From Methylotenera sp965234545 (GTDB lineage Bacteria > Pseudomonadota > Gammaproteobacteria > Burkholderiales > Methylophilaceae), in NCBI GenBank assembly GCA_965234545.1, contig OZ248348.1, positions 806,001-870,000 on the forward strand: 64,000 nt of DNA, given 5' to 3'. The stretch's first letter is position 1. Each line of letters begins with the position of its first letter. Positions 28,216 through 36,181 of this stretch are shown one piece after another. The position numbers and the translations under genes were made by a program. The notes below the pieces were generated by a model. It saw only the letters and a list, made by a program, of their open reading frames with translations, was not told the origin of the DNA and did not search any database.

Positions 28216-28520
28216 AAGCTACTTCAACTCTTGTCCAAAATGTCCAAGAATTAGTAGTCTTCTCAAAGCCCTGTCAAAACTCAATCTAGTAGAAAGTTAT
28301 ATCAATCCAGTTTAAAAATATTGCAAAATAAAAAGAAACTAAAAAAATGCGCAAATAATGAAAAAATTAGGTTAATAGTGACATCTTGTCGATAAGTATG
28401 AAAATTAATTAGGTTTTGCCCAAATGTATCACTTTTAGGTTTAACTCATATGAAAGCTTGTTTCTAAAAGATATTTAGCGCAAAATTAGAGCAGGTGAAT
28501 CCTATTACAAAGGATAACTA

Positions 28521-29636
28521 ATGAAACCTTATTCAATAAGAGCCACTGAGCTAAATAGCCTCCAAGAATTTTTTCTTTCTTCCATAACGCCAGAGTTAGA
28601 TGGAAGTTCAGGTAAGTTCCGTGCCCCAAAAAAGTTCAAATTAATAACGCCATCTAACGATTTTGAGGCTGTAGCTGCGTTTTTGCAGATGCATTCCCAT
28701 AGCGCTCATACTCATAGAGGGTATGAGAAAGAATTAACTAGGCTACATATGTGGGCAGTTATGAAGGCTGGGATTGCTTTATCATCGATGTCGCTTGATC
28801 ATTATCGCAATTATATAAAGTTCATGAGCGATCCTGACGATGATTGGTGTGGTCCGCGCGCTACCATCGGTACGCAAGATTGGCGGCCATTCCAACCAAA
28901 GAAATATGATGCGAATCATAAGCTAGTAATACCTCCAATATCTTCACTAATGACTGCAGTAAGATCAATCAGTTCATTTATAGATTGGCTATGCAAAGGT
29001 GGCTATTTAATTGGCAATCCACTAAGTATTATTAAGGCAGAATTCATTAATAAAACCCCTCCTACTACTCGAGATGTTGATAGAAATTCCAATTATTTCG
29101 ATAATGAGAGCTTCGTTAGCTTAAAGCAGACTTTAGATGCAATGCCAAGAGAGTCTATTTGGGATATTCACGAATACGAGGTTAAGAAAATACTACTTTC
29201 GTTGATTTATAACTTAAATGCTAAAACTGCGGAAATTTCAAGCGCCAAAATGTCCAACTTCATAGAAGTAGGTGGAAAATGGTATTGGATAGTTGAAAGG
29301 AAAAAATCCAACGTAGATAGCATGATGCTGAATGAAGAAATGCTAAATAACTTAAAACGATGGAGGCTTCATTTACATCTTTCTGAGCTACCTGACAGGA
29401 GTGATACGTTGCCCCTACTGCCCCCTGTAAATAAATACTGTACACCTTTATATTATCGTGGAGGCTTACGCCCAAGAAGATTAACCCAATTGTTACGTGA
29501 ATTAATTGTAGCAACTTCAGAAAGTATTGCCAGAACTAATACGGAAAAAGCATTGCAGCTCCAATATGCTACCTCGCATTGGCTTAGATATACAAAACTA
29601 CGCGAAAAGGCTAACTTGCAAAAAGTATCGTTTTAG
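28521..29636 (+). CDS. Degenerate tyrosine recombinase homologue, probably catalytically inactive
   Basis: A 371-residue relative of the intact recombinase 1 kb downstream; both share ELDGS near the N-terminus, a GYEKELTRLHMWAVMKAG-like core-binding segment, DWRPF, and WLCKGGYLIGNPLSI. The catalytic set is broken: the Arg of the GMRVSE motif is Lys235 (NAKTAE), HWLRYT (H353, R356) remains, and the protein stops 15 residues later, without the final His and the nucleophilic Tyr. An AAAGGATAACTA ribosome-binding region precedes ATG 28521. It could be a decayed gene or a DNA-binding co-factor that lost catalysis. Confidence 0.7.
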   Translation: MKPYSIRATELNSLQEFFLSSITPELDGSSGKFRAPKKFKLITPSNDFEAVAAFLQMHSHSAHTHRGYEKELTRLHMWAVMKAGIALSSMSLDHYRNYIKFMSDPDDDWCGPRATIGTQDWRPFQPKKYDANHKLVIPPISSLMTAVRSISSFIDWLCKGGYLIGNPLSIIKAEFINKTPPTTRDVDRNSNYFDNESFVSLKQTLDAMPRESIWDIHEYEVKKILLSLIYNLNAKTAEISSAKMSNFIEVGGKWYWIVERKKSNVDSMMLNEEMLNNLKRWRLHLHLSELPDRSDTLPLLPPVNKYCTPLYYRGGLRPRRLTQLLRELIVATSESIARTNTEKALQLQYATSHWLRYTKLREKANLQKVSF

Positions 29637-29655
29637 TCTAAACCAACAAACTAAA

Positions 29656-30588
29656 TTAGTTTTTCTGAAGGGCTTTTAGCAATTTCTTTTCAGCAGATTT
29701 TAATTGCTTAGAGAGTGCAGTTCTATCAAGTTTGAGGCTTTCAATTTGGCCCTCCTGTAACCCAATACCTTTATTTAATAAAGAATTTTCCTTATTAAGA
29801 TTGGCAACTTCCTTGCTGTGTGCAGATTGCTCAGATTTAAATAAAACACTCGTTTTATTAAGGTCCTTTTGTAGAGATAATGCTTTTTGACGGAAGCGAT
29901 CTATTTCAAGTAAATACTTAGACTCATGTAACTTGAAGCGCTCTTCTGACTTATCCATTAGATTGCTAATTTTAGTGATTTCGGCACCGAATCCTTCTCT
30001 GGCACTGATTAATGAGGCTTTTAAGTACTCAGATTCATTTTCAAGCGTTTTAAGCAACTTTTCTTTGTCAGCCAAGGCTAGCATATCAACCATACGTAAA
30101 TTTTCGGTCTCAGAAAGGCGTTTTAAGGCATTCTTCAGCTCAACTTGTATTTCAGTTAGTACATGTTCAGTTTTTGCGGCTTTTTGTTCAGCCACTTCAG
30201 ATTGCAATTTATATTTAAGTATTTCAGCGGTTGCATTATCTACCAATTGTGAAAATCCAGCCTGAGCCGCTTTTTGTGCTTCATTCCATAAATTAGCAAC
30301 GAGGTCGCCAGCTACTGCAGCAATATTTTCCGGTATGTCCGGACGTTCAATTCGCACACGACTTTTCTCACGTAATTCTAGCCAAAATTTATTGAGCGCA
30401 TCAGCCGGTGCTGACATGCTACCTCGACGCACGTACTGATACAGCTTGTTGGCCGTTGGCGTTATTCCGTATCTAAAAAATAACAATACACAGGCTTCAC
30501 GGTAAATATCTTTGGTTTCTGGGAAATCTGCTTTTAAAGCATCGATTTCAATTTGAAGCTGTTGTTCGTTAACTATAACTGTATTCAT
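29656..30588 (-). CDS. KfrA_N-domain coiled-coil DNA-binding protein, TnpT-like
   Basis: A 310-residue protein. Residues 10-110 (ETKDIYREACVLLFFRYGI, TPTANKLYQYVRRGSMSAP) match the KfrA N-terminal DNA-binding domain. The rest is an almost continuous charged coiled coil. It is divergent from an intact tyrosine recombinase with a 100-bp dyad-rich gap. This arrangement matches TnpT, the accessory protein of the TnpS/TnpT cointegrate resolution system of Tn4651-type transposons (established family knowledge; the assignment here is inference). It is convergent with the degenerate recombinase. A plasmid KfrA-like regulator is the alternative. Confidence 0.7.
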   Translation of the reverse strand: MNTVIVNEQQLQIEIDALKADFPETKDIYREACVLLFFRYGITPTANKLYQYVRRGSMSAPADALNKFWLELREKSRVRIERPDIPENIAAVAGDLVANLWNEAQKAAQAGFSQLVDNATAEILKYKLQSEVAEQKAAKTEHVLTEIQVELKNALKRLSETENLRMVDMLALADKEKLLKTLENESEYLKASLISAREGFGAEITKISNLMDKSEERFKLHESKYLLEIDRFRQKALSLQKDLNKTSVLFKSEQSAHSKEVANLNKENSLLNKGIGLQEGQIESLKLDRTALSKQLKSAEKKLLKALQKN

Positions 30589-30614
30589 GGGTTTAACTCA
30601 AATATTATTAATAA

Positions 30615-30646
30615 ATAATACAACGTATTATATTGTGAATACAATA
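30615..30646. promoter_or_regulatory. Two short inverted repeats between the tnpT-like and tnpS-like genes
   Basis: ATAATAC-AAC-GTATTAT (30615-30631) and TATTGT-GAAT-ACAATA (30631-30646) lie back to back upstream of the coiled-coil gene. They are good candidates for binding sites of the KfrA_N protein and would autoregulate it or help assemble a resolution complex. Confidence 0.5.
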
Positions 30647-30660
30647 ATTTATGATTAACT

Positions 30661-30690
30661 TTTGACATTATTACTCTAATGTCAAATAAT
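30661..30690. promoter_or_regulatory. Predicted recombination core site overlapping a promoter
   Basis: TTTGACATTA and TAATGTCAAA are perfect 10-bp inverted arms around a 6-bp spacer TTACTC (30661-30686), the geometry expected of a tyrosine recombinase crossover site. The left arm contains a perfect -35 TTGACA (30662-30667). AATAAT at 30685-30690, 17 bp further, is a good -10, so a strong plus-strand promoter overlaps the site. Confidence 0.6.
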
Positions 30691-31918
30691 GATTAGAATC
30701 ATTATTTCAAAAGTATTGAGACCTGAATTGAATACGCAGAATAAATTATCCGTAGTGCCAACAATCACAACGATTGATTCGTTGCAACTTTCGTTGGAAT
30801 TAGATGGAAGTAATGGTTGCAATCGAGCGATGGGCAATCGCCCTCAAATTACAGCCAATACTGATGCCGATGCGATTAAGGTATGGCTAGCTCGGTATCT
30901 TGATACAAAGACTACTTTTGACAGTTATCGTAAAGAAGCCGAACGACTATTGTTGTGGTCAGTACTGGAACTCGGCAAACCATTGTCTTCATTAAGCCAT
31001 GAGGATTTCTTAGTATATCAACACTTTTTAGCTGATCCACAGCCAGCTGAGCGATGGATTATGGCCCATCGCAAAGTTGCTAGAGATGATCCCCAATGGC
31101 GACCGTTTGCAGGTCCCCTCTCCCCTACCAGTCAGCGACAAGCCATCGTTATACTGAATGGGATGTTTTCTTGGTTGGTGAATGCGGGATACCTAGCTGG
31201 CAATCCATTATCTTTATCCAGAAATCGTCAACGCAAGGCCAAACCTAGAGTTACACGGTTTTTAGATGAGGATCTATGGAAGGAAGTTAAGTTGACGATT
31301 GACAGCATGCCGCGAGAAACTAACAGGGAACGGGAACATTATTATCGGGTGCGGTGGTTATTCTCGTTGTTATATATCACCGGCATGCGCGTTTCTGAAG
31401 TCACGCAAAATACCATGGGTGGATTTTTTAGTCGAAAAGACAAAAGTAGTGAGTCAAGGTGGTGGCTGGAGATTACGGGGAAAGGTGATAAAACTCGCAT
31501 CGTACCGGCTACGAATGAGCTGATGCTTGAACTGAGTCGTTACCGTCGTGAGATGGGGCTCAGTTTAAGTCCGATAGAAGGAGAAGCAACGCCCCTATTG
31601 TTGCCTATTGGCGGTAAGCAACGTGCAATGACTAGAAGTGCAATACATTTGATACTTAAGCAAATTTTTAATATAACAGCCATGCGTTTACAAGAGCGAG
31701 GAGCTGATTTTATAACTCAAGTCGCTAGACTAGAAGCCGCTTCAGCTCATTGGATGCGACATACTGCAGGTTCGAATATGACATCTGGTGATATGGATAT
31801 CAGACACGTCCGAGACAACCTGGGGCATGAGTCTATCGCCACAACGAATAATTATCTACATTCAGAAGATGATAAACGTCACCAGGACACTGAAGAACAC
31901 CATAGATTAAATTGGTAA
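30689..31918 (+). CDS. Tyrosine recombinase, TnpS-like
   Basis: A recombinase of up to 409 residues with the complete catalytic set: R234 (TGMRVSE), the Lys in the GKGDKTR hairpin (265-270), H354 and R357 (HWMRHTAG), H380 (LGHESIATT) and Tyr389 (NNYL). An N-terminal core-binding domain covers about 55-175 (DWRPF-like DDPQWRPFAGPLS). The first ATG (30689) lies inside the predicted promoter -10, so translation may really start at TTG 30716 or 30728. The ELDGS motif shared with the upstream homologue argues against a start as late as 30830. It is probably the resolvase of a large Tn3-type transposon. Confidence 0.8.
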   Translation: MIRIIISKVLRPELNTQNKLSVVPTITTIDSLQLSLELDGSNGCNRAMGNRPQITANTDADAIKVWLARYLDTKTTFDSYRKEAERLLLWSVLELGKPLSSLSHEDFLVYQHFLADPQPAERWIMAHRKVARDDPQWRPFAGPLSPTSQRQAIVILNGMFSWLVNAGYLAGNPLSLSRNRQRKAKPRVTRFLDEDLWKEVKLTIDSMPRETNREREHYYRVRWLFSLLYITGMRVSEVTQNTMGGFFSRKDKSSESRWWLEITGKGDKTRIVPATNELMLELSRYRREMGLSLSPIEGEATPLLLPIGGKQRAMTRSAIHLILKQIFNITAMRLQERGADFITQVARLEAASAHWMRHTAGSNMTSGDMDIRHVRDNLGHESIATTNNYLHSEDDKRHQDTEEHHRLNW

Positions 31919-31931
31919 AGATAGATTTTGC

Positions 31932-34184
31932 TCATTTAGAGACTGCGCAAATTAGGCCATCTGGGGTCCATACAAGAGAAACACAGGGAAGTCCTCCAGA
32001 AAACTCAGCTATGTTTTTTAGCGTATTTCGATCAATCTGAGAATGAGCTCCTCCCATAGGATGACTATGCCAAGTTCCAATAAATTGTAGATATGAAAGT
32101 GAATTTTGATTGGCTAATAATAGGTTCTCTTGTAAACCCTCTATACCCAGTATAAATTTAGTAGGCTGTCTAATACTGTCAGCAGGCGCATCTACCAATC
32201 CTGCAATTAAAATGGTCCTAGTTTGAAAAGAAATTTTCCCAACTAATGCACCGCCGGTTTCATTTTTACCCCATTGTTGTACATCTGCATAAATTGCAGC
32301 AGCTACATGATCAAGAATGCGTATCTCCCAACCATCGTCCTCTGTAACATTTAATACTGTGGTATTTCCTAACTCATTTGTTCTCCATAGCATGCTCAAG
32401 CCATCTGCAACGCCGTAAGCTAGACATCCATTCTTGGGAAACCCTTCAGTGAGCCATTTTTGAATCTGCATGGCAGTTATTGCGGCAGATCTAGATACTA
32501 CGGCATCAGACATTTGAGAAGTTATTGAGCTGCAATTTACTCCTGTGAATACCCTCGACAAGTCGTTGCCATCGTTGGCTATAGCCTTTCTAAGTTGAGG
32601 GTGAAACCGACAGGAGTCAAATAGATAAGCAGTTAAGTCATCAACTCTACTAGATCTATTTACCCCCTCCAATAGCACTATGGCTGCATTACCTTGACCA
32701 AACATCATTGCTCTTGATAACCGAGCATTCGAATCATTTAAAGCAGTAGAAGCAGTCTCAGATGTAAGTACTTTTAATGAAGCTGTAGTGTCAACTATTA
32801 ATGCTGCTGTATCTGGAATGACTTCTTTAAACTTTTCGGGGTTGAGCATGACCTCTACTCCATCCTCGACAAAATCTTTAGTTTTTATATGTGATAACGT
32901 AGTAAATGCTGTGCGCATTAACGATACTTTGTAAGGATTAAACCATCCGGACAATGGGTCAATCAAAGCATGTCGTGCAAGATTATGTGGATAAATGAAC
33001 TCATTGTCCACGAAGCTCATATTGCCGAATCCAGCTCGCCCTAAGTGAAGAGCAATTTTAGATCCCAAACTCCCGCAGCCAAGCATGATTATTTGCTGTG
33101 AAAGATCATTTTTTTCGTAGCCAGATGTTAATGCAAGTAATTGGGGGCTTAAATCATGAGCATGAAATGCAGGCTCAACAGTGATTTTCTTCTCCAAAGG
33201 TTTATCAGCTGAGAACGTAAAATGTACGACATATGGTAATAATTCTATATTTCTACCACCACTACCTATCAATGGTTGTGGCCTGTATACGCCTAGCACT
33301 ACGATTGCACATACTCCATATTTCCAGCTCGCTGGGTTAGATGGGTTTTGTAAAATACTTCTTAAGTAGAAATCTTGTATTTTTTTGTCGAGAGCATTGC
33401 GGTCAATCCCAAACGATTCTGCTTTCGTTAGCAGTGAGTCATAATCGAAAACCGTTTCAGGCTCATACTGTGAGTAAACCTGAAACTCACTATTCTTTTG
33501 TGTTGCACAACCGAAAAAAGTTAACGTATCACCTTGTTGAATTTCACCGTTATTGGAAAATTGTTTTTGGTTAAATACTAGGTCATCATTATTCTGAACA
33601 GAGGGATACAAAGAGCCTACGATTCCCACAGGCATGGCAATGTATTGAGTCGGCGCGCTGAGTATCCTACCGTCGATTGGTATGTTTTTTTGAACTTCTT
33701 CTGCACTAAAGATAATTGTTGATGGAGATGAGTCTCTTCGAGTTGGCTCCCATCCTTGATTTGCATCAATTAATGTATTGGACGCAGCTCTGTGTAACCA
33801 TAATATAAGTTGGTCAATGACATGATCTAACCCGCCTTGATGAAAAGCCTCATCAAGTGAACCTTCTACCAAGCAAGGAAGTACAAAGCCCTCTGGTTGA
33901 TAAGGATTGATGTGAGGTAGATTTAAAGGAAAATCTTTCCTAAGTAAAACTATTGGTGATCTAACTGGATAATCTTTGCCAAAAACTAACAGGCAGTTTT
34001 CTTCAGAATATACCCCCGTAATTGATATCCCTTTACTTTTTGCTCTACTTGGCAAATCCACTTTGACCGTAATTTCGAAAGTCGTAGCATCATTTGTAAC
34101 TTCTGAGATTTTGACGTTTGCCAATCCCATATGTTGACACAGTTGATTGTATGCATCAGAAATTACTCGTGTCATTTTAACCAT
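31932..34184 (-). CDS. E2-E1-JAB triple-domain ubiquitin-like conjugation protein
   Basis: A 750-residue fusion. Residues 1-140 resemble a prokaryotic E2 with candidate catalytic C104 (PEGFVLPCLVEGSLDEAFHQ). About 150-355 is a domain I do not recognise. About 360-600 is a ThiF/E1 adenylation domain with GCGSLG (369-374), D393, NLAR (N401, R404), K419 and DTT (465-467); C551 is a possible E1 thioester Cys. About 630-750 is a JAB/JAMM protease with E642, H706, H708, S715 and D718 intact. It could activate, transfer and remove a modifier. Its start overlaps the MBL stop by 8 bp. No separate ubiquitin-like gene is nearby. A defence role is inferred. Confidence 0.85.
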   Translation of the reverse strand: MVKMTRVISDAYNQLCQHMGLANVKISEVTNDATTFEITVKVDLPSRAKSKGISITGVYSEENCLLVFGKDYPVRSPIVLLRKDFPLNLPHINPYQPEGFVLPCLVEGSLDEAFHQGGLDHVIDQLILWLHRAASNTLIDANQGWEPTRRDSSPSTIIFSAEEVQKNIPIDGRILSAPTQYIAMPVGIVGSLYPSVQNNDDLVFNQKQFSNNGEIQQGDTLTFFGCATQKNSEFQVYSQYEPETVFDYDSLLTKAESFGIDRNALDKKIQDFYLRSILQNPSNPASWKYGVCAIVVLGVYRPQPLIGSGGRNIELLPYVVHFTFSADKPLEKKITVEPAFHAHDLSPQLLALTSGYEKNDLSQQIIMLGCGSLGSKIALHLGRAGFGNMSFVDNEFIYPHNLARHALIDPLSGWFNPYKVSLMRTAFTTLSHIKTKDFVEDGVEVMLNPEKFKEVIPDTAALIVDTTASLKVLTSETASTALNDSNARLSRAMMFGQGNAAIVLLEGVNRSSRVDDLTAYLFDSCRFHPQLRKAIANDGNDLSRVFTGVNCSSITSQMSDAVVSRSAAITAMQIQKWLTEGFPKNGCLAYGVADGLSMLWRTNELGNTTVLNVTEDDGWEIRILDHVAAAIYADVQQWGKNETGGALVGKISFQTRTILIAGLVDAPADSIRQPTKFILGIEGLQENLLLANQNSLSYLQFIGTWHSHPMGGAHSQIDRNTLKNIAEFSGGLPCVSLVWTPDGLICAVSK

Positions 34185-35364
34185 GAGGTCGAGGAGTCTG
34201 AGTCGATGTGGTGATGATCACCGCTTTTTTTGTCGTTTCTTTTTTGGGGGGAGGAGAAACTCCCTCCGTAGTGACAGTAAAAACTAAAGGTTCAACGGCA
34301 TTAGAATTGGGATATTCACCAGTACAATAAAAGTCGCCCTTAGCTTTTTGGGTAATGCTCACATATTCTGTTTTAGCCCGTATGCATGGTGGATCAGTGT
34401 CATCGTCTTTAATTGGTTTGCTACTCGCTACTATCACGGCGCCATTTTTAGTCTGAGATAAGGCATTTCTTGCGTCTTCATCAACTTGAGCCTTTTCTTT
34501 CATTTCAGACCAACTATCATATGATAAAGAGTGCCACGAACAATGATGTGGTGTTTGTAATAAATCGTATTCAAATACTTGAGGTTCATGTTTATGGCGG
34601 CTCCATAAACAGTTCCATATAAATACTTCGGCATCTCCACCAGTCAAAAAGTTAGCGCCTACTTGATTCCTAATATCTGCGGCTAATGTAAAGTTTATAA
34701 TTACACTGGACTGATTTTTAGCTAAGCATTCCTCCTCTTCTTCCGTATCTTCTGGATCAAGTGGTGCAATTAAATGTGCAGAAAAGTAAAGAGAGGTTTT
34801 TCCTGCAATACAATTAAAATGACTGTCCCTGAACTGTAAAATGGGTCCGAGATCATCTGTTTTTCCCTCTATATCTTTTCCCATTATCTGAATTCTATCG
34901 CCATCGGAAACAACAAAACCTTTATCCCGATTAGCTTTAACTCTTCTTCTAGCTTCTGTTGCCCATGCTGAGGCATCATCGGATAAAACATGATTTTTAC
35001 TGGCTCTTCGGAAAACGATGGGTGATGACCACATTTCCTTGATAAGAATTCGTTTGTCTTTATCCTCTTTATCATCGTCTGGGTAATCTGCTATTTGACC
35101 CATATAAAAGTGCTTTACTAGGCCCCGGCAATGGTCCGCATCTGGGTGGCTTAAAAGAAATGCGTCAACATAAGGTCTCCCATGTTCATCCGTGTTTAAT
35201 TTTTCACGTAAATCTTTTGCTACATCTCGAACATCTATATCAGGATTATCCGCGTCTGCACGTATATTTACGTCAATTAGCAACGTTGTTTCTTCGGGAT
35301 CCCCGAAACGAATCAATGTCATATCTCCGTTATCTACTGGGAAAAATGTGATGGTAGTAGCCAT
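34177..35364 (-). CDS. Metallo-beta-lactamase-fold hydrolase, ComEC-like, with C-terminal Gly tail
   Basis: A 395-residue protein with an intact MBL metal site: LSHPDADHCRG (H73, D75, D77, H78), NQSSVIINF, FLTGGDA (D244) and the ComEC-type TPHHCSWHS (H273, H274). There is no signal peptide or membrane helix, so it is cytosolic, unlike ComEC itself. Residues 369-395 form a Pro/Lys/Thr-rich tail ending TPRPHG. AAGGAT precedes the ATG. It sits between the membrane protein (10 bp upstream) and the E2-E1-JAB gene (8-bp overlap), so the three are surely one operon. A phosphoesterase or nuclease activity is likely for this fold; the substrate is unknown. Confidence 0.82.
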   Translation of the reverse strand: MATTITFFPVDNGDMTLIRFGDPEETTLLIDVNIRADADNPDIDVRDVAKDLREKLNTDEHGRPYVDAFLLSHPDADHCRGLVKHFYMGQIADYPDDDKEDKDKRILIKEMWSSPIVFRRASKNHVLSDDASAWATEARRRVKANRDKGFVVSDGDRIQIMGKDIEGKTDDLGPILQFRDSHFNCIAGKTSLYFSAHLIAPLDPEDTEEEEECLAKNQSSVIINFTLAADIRNQVGANFLTGGDAEVFIWNCLWSRHKHEPQVFEYDLLQTPHHCSWHSLSYDSWSEMKEKAQVDEDARNALSQTKNGAVIVASSKPIKDDDTDPPCIRAKTEYVSITQKAKGDFYCTGEYPNSNAVEPLVFTVTTEGVSPPPKKETTKKAVIITTSTQTPRPHG

Positions 35365-35374
35365 TTTTTTATCC

Positions 35375-36043
35375 TTATTTGACTATGTTATATGAATATG
35401 AGGTAAAAACTTCCCATGCATATTGACGAAAAAATTTAAGGTATCGTAATGTTAATCCGAATCCTAATGTTAAAGCTGCTATAGCCCAGTTAAGGTTTTC
35501 GAGAGGACCGTCTCCATAACGATAGGACCAATACAATAATCCGCTATCTAGAAATGCTACGAGGGATACATTTCTACAAAAACCATATAAATTAAGGAAG
35601 TTATCAAGCCTACTAGCGACAGAAGGAATAGATTTCACCTCTGTAAATGCTAGAACAAATAATGCCTCTCCTGATGCATTGATACCCTTAGTGCTAGCTT
35701 TTTCTAATATTAATTTTTTTACTTCATCAGGTAGAGCTTTAAAATAGCCAGGAAGAAAAAATCTAATTAGCCGACATGCCTCATGCTGACCAAACAGGGT
35801 ATTTCTTGGATAGCCAAGAACTGAACCTACTAGTATTTTTTCTAAAAAAAATGACGACGCACTCGCTACAAGCTGTCCCACGGTATAAGCACTGGATAAC
35901 GCTATGATTGACTGAATTATCGTCCATTTATCTCGGTTCAATAAGCTCAAGTCTGCCACATAATCAATCACAAACAAAAGTAAAAAACCTGCGGATAAAT
36001 ATGCCCAAAAGTCATACGAAGTAAATGGTATTTTTTGATCCAC
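35375..36043 (-). CDS. Four-helix membrane protein, first gene of the E2-E1-JAB operon
   Basis: A 222-residue protein with hydrophobic segments at about 12-30 (FWAYLSAGFLLLFVIDYVA), 40-67, 155-175 and 184-201, and a soluble stretch of about 80 residues between helices 2 and 3. I do not recognise a named family, although the start KIPFTSYDFWAYLSAGFLLL is reminiscent of membrane proteins of defence loci. The start is GTG 36043 with CGGAG about 7 nt upstream. By analogy with other bacterial immune operons it could be the membrane-acting effector, or an anchor for the other two proteins (inference). Confidence 0.7.
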   Translation of the reverse strand: MDQKIPFTSYDFWAYLSAGFLLLFVIDYVADLSLLNRDKWTIIQSIIALSSAYTVGQLVASASSFFLEKILVGSVLGYPRNTLFGQHEACRLIRFFLPGYFKALPDEVKKLILEKASTKGINASGEALFVLAFTEVKSIPSVASRLDNFLNLYGFCRNVSLVAFLDSGLLYWSYRYGDGPLENLNWAIAALTLGFGLTLRYLKFFRQYAWEVFTSYSYNIVK

Positions 36044-36069
36044 AAAGTTTCTCCGGGTTATCTAATTGT

Positions 36070-36098
36070 TATGTAAAACTACGATTTTCTTATATCAA
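36070..36098 (-). promoter_or_regulatory. Possible promoter of the E2-E1-JAB operon
   Basis: On the minus strand TTGATA (36098-36093) and TACATA (36075-36070) are 17 bp apart, about 27 bp before the GTG start of the membrane protein. The -10 is weak. The 138-bp gap behind the DUF2971 gene would allow a separate promoter here, but readthrough from that gene is also possible. Confidence 0.3.
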
Positions 36099-36181
36099 CA
36101 GCCACCCTGCTTCTGGGTTTTCTTAATTCAATCATGTATAGAAGTGTAAAGAACAATATATCGCTAATAAATCAATAACTT

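Noticed and set aside
28438..30600. The 11-mer GGTTTAACTCA occurs at 28438 and 30590, near both recombinase-associated genes.
   Set aside because: An 11-bp match within about 2 kb of AT-rich DNA is expected by chance at this scale, and no longer flanking identity is seen.
31932..34184. The E1-like protein as a ThiF/MoeB enzyme of thiamine or molybdopterin synthesis.
   Set aside because: It carries E2-like and JAMM domains in the same chain and has no thiamine or molybdopterin genes nearby.
34177..35364. The MBL protein as the competence protein ComEC.
   Set aside because: It lacks the membrane domain and signal sequence of ComEC; only the MBL part is similar.
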